In this document: piece after piece, positions 54,601 through 57,600 of the stretch
Layout of the letters: each line of letters starts with the position of its first letter
Numbering within the stretch: position 1 is the first letter of the stretch
Assembly: GCA_003586115.2 (NCBI GenBank)
Contig: QVOM02000112.1
Span: forward strand, 108,386,411-108,450,410
Source of the DNA: Salvator merianae
Taxonomy: Eukaryota; Chordata; Lepidosauria; Squamata; Teiidae
Direction: 5' to 3'
DNA length: 64,000 nucleotides
Made by a program: the position numbers and the translations under genes
The notes under the pieces: model-generated
Seen by the model: the letters and a program-made list of their open reading frames with translations, nothing else
The model's database searches: none
What the model was told of the DNA's origin: nothing

Positions 54601-57600
54601 GAACAGGAGGGTTGACTGCTACAGCATTATGTGATGTAAATCCCTATTTGAATCTGACTGGACACAGGCAAGAGCACTTTATTGTGTATGATGTGGTGGT
54701 GGCTGAGGCGAAGACGGCATACCTCACTGCCACCACTGCATCCACAAGAGGCAAGTCAGCAGAGCTGTTTCAGGTGGTTAATGGCCTACTATAATCTAGC
54801 TGTAAAGATCCAGTTATGCCACCATTAAAAGCCTGCTGTGACAAAGTTACCCAGATTTGCATGGAAATAAACATTGTCTAATTACGTGAAAATTCATTCT
54901 GGACCTGCCTGAAAAGAAGTTGGAAAAAATAGGGTTGTCCTACTGCTCTAGGTGGCACCAGCTCCCCTGCTTGCTCTGCTTCAGACAGGATTGACTGGGC
55001 CACATCATCTTCCAATTCGCCTTCCCTGACCAAAACAAGTCCAGTTGCAGAGGGAGGAAATGTCCAACATGCTCTTGGAAGAGGAAAGAGCCCCCTGAGA
55101 ACAGATACTGCCCAACGTGCTAGATAAGGCTGTTGAAGAGCAGGAAGACCCCCTGCTGGACCTGCTCCTGTCACTGTGGCTTTTGCTCTTTTGTTTCCTT
55201 TCCTTTCTTTTGTGCCTTTTTTCCTGCTTCTTTTCTGAGGAACAGGAGGAAGAAGAGTGAGATCTTCTCTTTTTCTTGTGTTTGGCCAGCTTCAAATGAA
55301 GAATAGATCTAATGCTCTCTTGCTCTCTCTGGTATGGTCATATTAGAAGAGTCTTCTGGTGGGGCTGAACCGAGGCCTGGAATGGTGGGAAACATGTTTG
55401 CTTGGCAGTGGGAAGATGCCATGACCACGGTGCTCTCTCTCTCACTCCTGCGCATTAGCCTGACTCACTGGCAGTTTCAGCACTTGCATTGCAGAAAAGC
55501 CTCTCTGCAAAGTGATGACAAGGTCCTCCTGCTGAAAGTCTATGGGGAGCTTAACCCATGCTCAGCTGAGATGGAAAAGGTGAACCTTGGTCAGGAGAGC
55601 TGAGAGCAGGGCAAAGGGAGAGAGCAACACGTGCACTCTTTGTCATTAAACTCTGCATCTGTAGGATGTTGCGGCAGGTGGACCTCCAGCATTTACATGT
55701 CAAGCAGAAGCTGCTGCAGAGATAGGGAAGGCAGTGAACACTGGGCTGGTAGATTATCCCTTGGAGAGGAAGGGGAGATGCAAGGAGGTTGCAGAAGATG
55801 AGCCACTAAGGCCTGAAGCACCTGGACTTGATAGGACATGGGTCTGGTGAAGACCCATTTGGGCAAGTTCTTCCGGCAGTTGCTCTAGGCAAAGATGTTA
55901 AAGTTGGGGAGGAAACCTTGACCCTGCACTATCAGATCAAGCACACAAATCTGACTAGGGAAAAATCCCCTATCACAAGCTGCGATGCAAAGAAGCTGTA
56001 AGTCCTATAACTGGGTTAGAGTCAGTGTGTGCTTTTTTTATAGTGGACAACACCACCAAACCATTGCAAGAACAGAGCAATAAAGCTTAATCTTGTAACT
56101 TCAAACTTTTTTAAGGCCATGTAAAAATTGGACTCCACCGTTGGAAGTAGTTCAGTAAAGGTATCCGTGGCACTGTTTAGTCCTGTTATTTTGGATCAAA
56201 TTCAGTTATTATGGTCTGAGGAAGTGGACAAGCTGTCTGCAAGAATTCAGTCAACCATCTATCTCTCTAACCCTTGACCATCCTGGCTAATAAAAGTATT
56301 TGAGGGGTATGGGTAGGTGGGTCCAGGGAGACATAAATGCCTCTCTGAAAGAAAGGGAGACATCAGTAGTGCTTAGGGAGGCTATGGTCCACTTTTTCTT
56401 CTTATAGGACTTCGTTGGACCCAGAGGTATTTGTCCAGTTGATAAGATCCTCTTTTTTGACAAGGTACTGATGACAGTGCTGCCTATCCAGCTGAAGGCA
56501 TGCTTGGTGGAGACAGATCATTTAGACATATTTCAATTCAGTTTCATGCACGAGTATGGCATTAAAACTGCCTTGGATGCCCTGATGGATGACAGTTATC
56601 AGGAGATGGACAGGGACAATGAGATCCTGTTCGTTTTCCTTAATCTCTCAGCAGCTTCCCATATCTCCGTGGTTACTAGAGTGGGAGGGAGGGAGAGTAG
56701 GTAGGTTATATTTAAAATATGTTTTAGTGTTCTATGGCTTATTGTATGCTGTGACCCACTGTGGGACTTTCAGGTGAAGGATAAGATAGAAATGTAATAA
56801 TTAAATAAATACCATTGTCTATGATATCTTGTTGTAGCTACTTCTGAGACAGGGATTTAGAACACTGTTCTACAGTGGTTCTCTTCCTATCTGTTCTTTC
56901 TGGGCCTCATTCCAGATTAGTGGCCTGCTGTTCACATGCTAATACAGATTATGGCAGGCTCTGCTCAGGGACTGCTGTAGTTTGCGCTAGGCATGCAGAT
57001 AGCAGGTTCCTATTCTGGAATATAATCCAGAATATGGCCCAGTGAACAAAAGAGCGTATACTCCAGAAAGTAGCAATGGGGAAGTTTTGTTCAACACACG
57101 GGGAATTCTCATGTTGAGTTCCTCTGGTGTAGGTTTTGTCCCCTATACTCTTGCACATTTATATGAAGCTGCTGGGAGGTCACCAGGAGATTTAGAATGA
57201 GTTGCTATCAGCATGCTGATGGTACCCAGCTCTATCTCTCCATTCAGTTCAGGTGCTTCGTTGTTGTCTGGCGGCAATAATAAGCTGGATGTGGACCAAT
57301 AAATTGAAACTGAATCCAGGCAAGACAGAAGTAGAGTTTCTAAATCAGAAACATAGAGCTTCAAGACCAGGAAGTTGGAGGGCATCTAATTCTGGATGGG
57401 ATTTGGGGATGCTTTTGGATTAATCACTGCTGCTTGAGGAACAGGTGGCAATGGTAGCCAGGAGTGCTTACCACCATCTCTGACTAGTTTGCCAGCTTCC
57501 ATGTTTCCTGGATAGGGACAACCTGGCCATAGTAATCCATGCTCTGGTAACCTCCAGACTAGACTATAGTAATGTGCTCTGCATGGGCCTACCCTTGAAG

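Noticed and set aside
55005..55295. SR-protein-like host gene on the minus strand
   Set aside because: It is short, without introns or start context, and lies wholly inside an insertion that splits a LINE; a retroelement origin is more likely.
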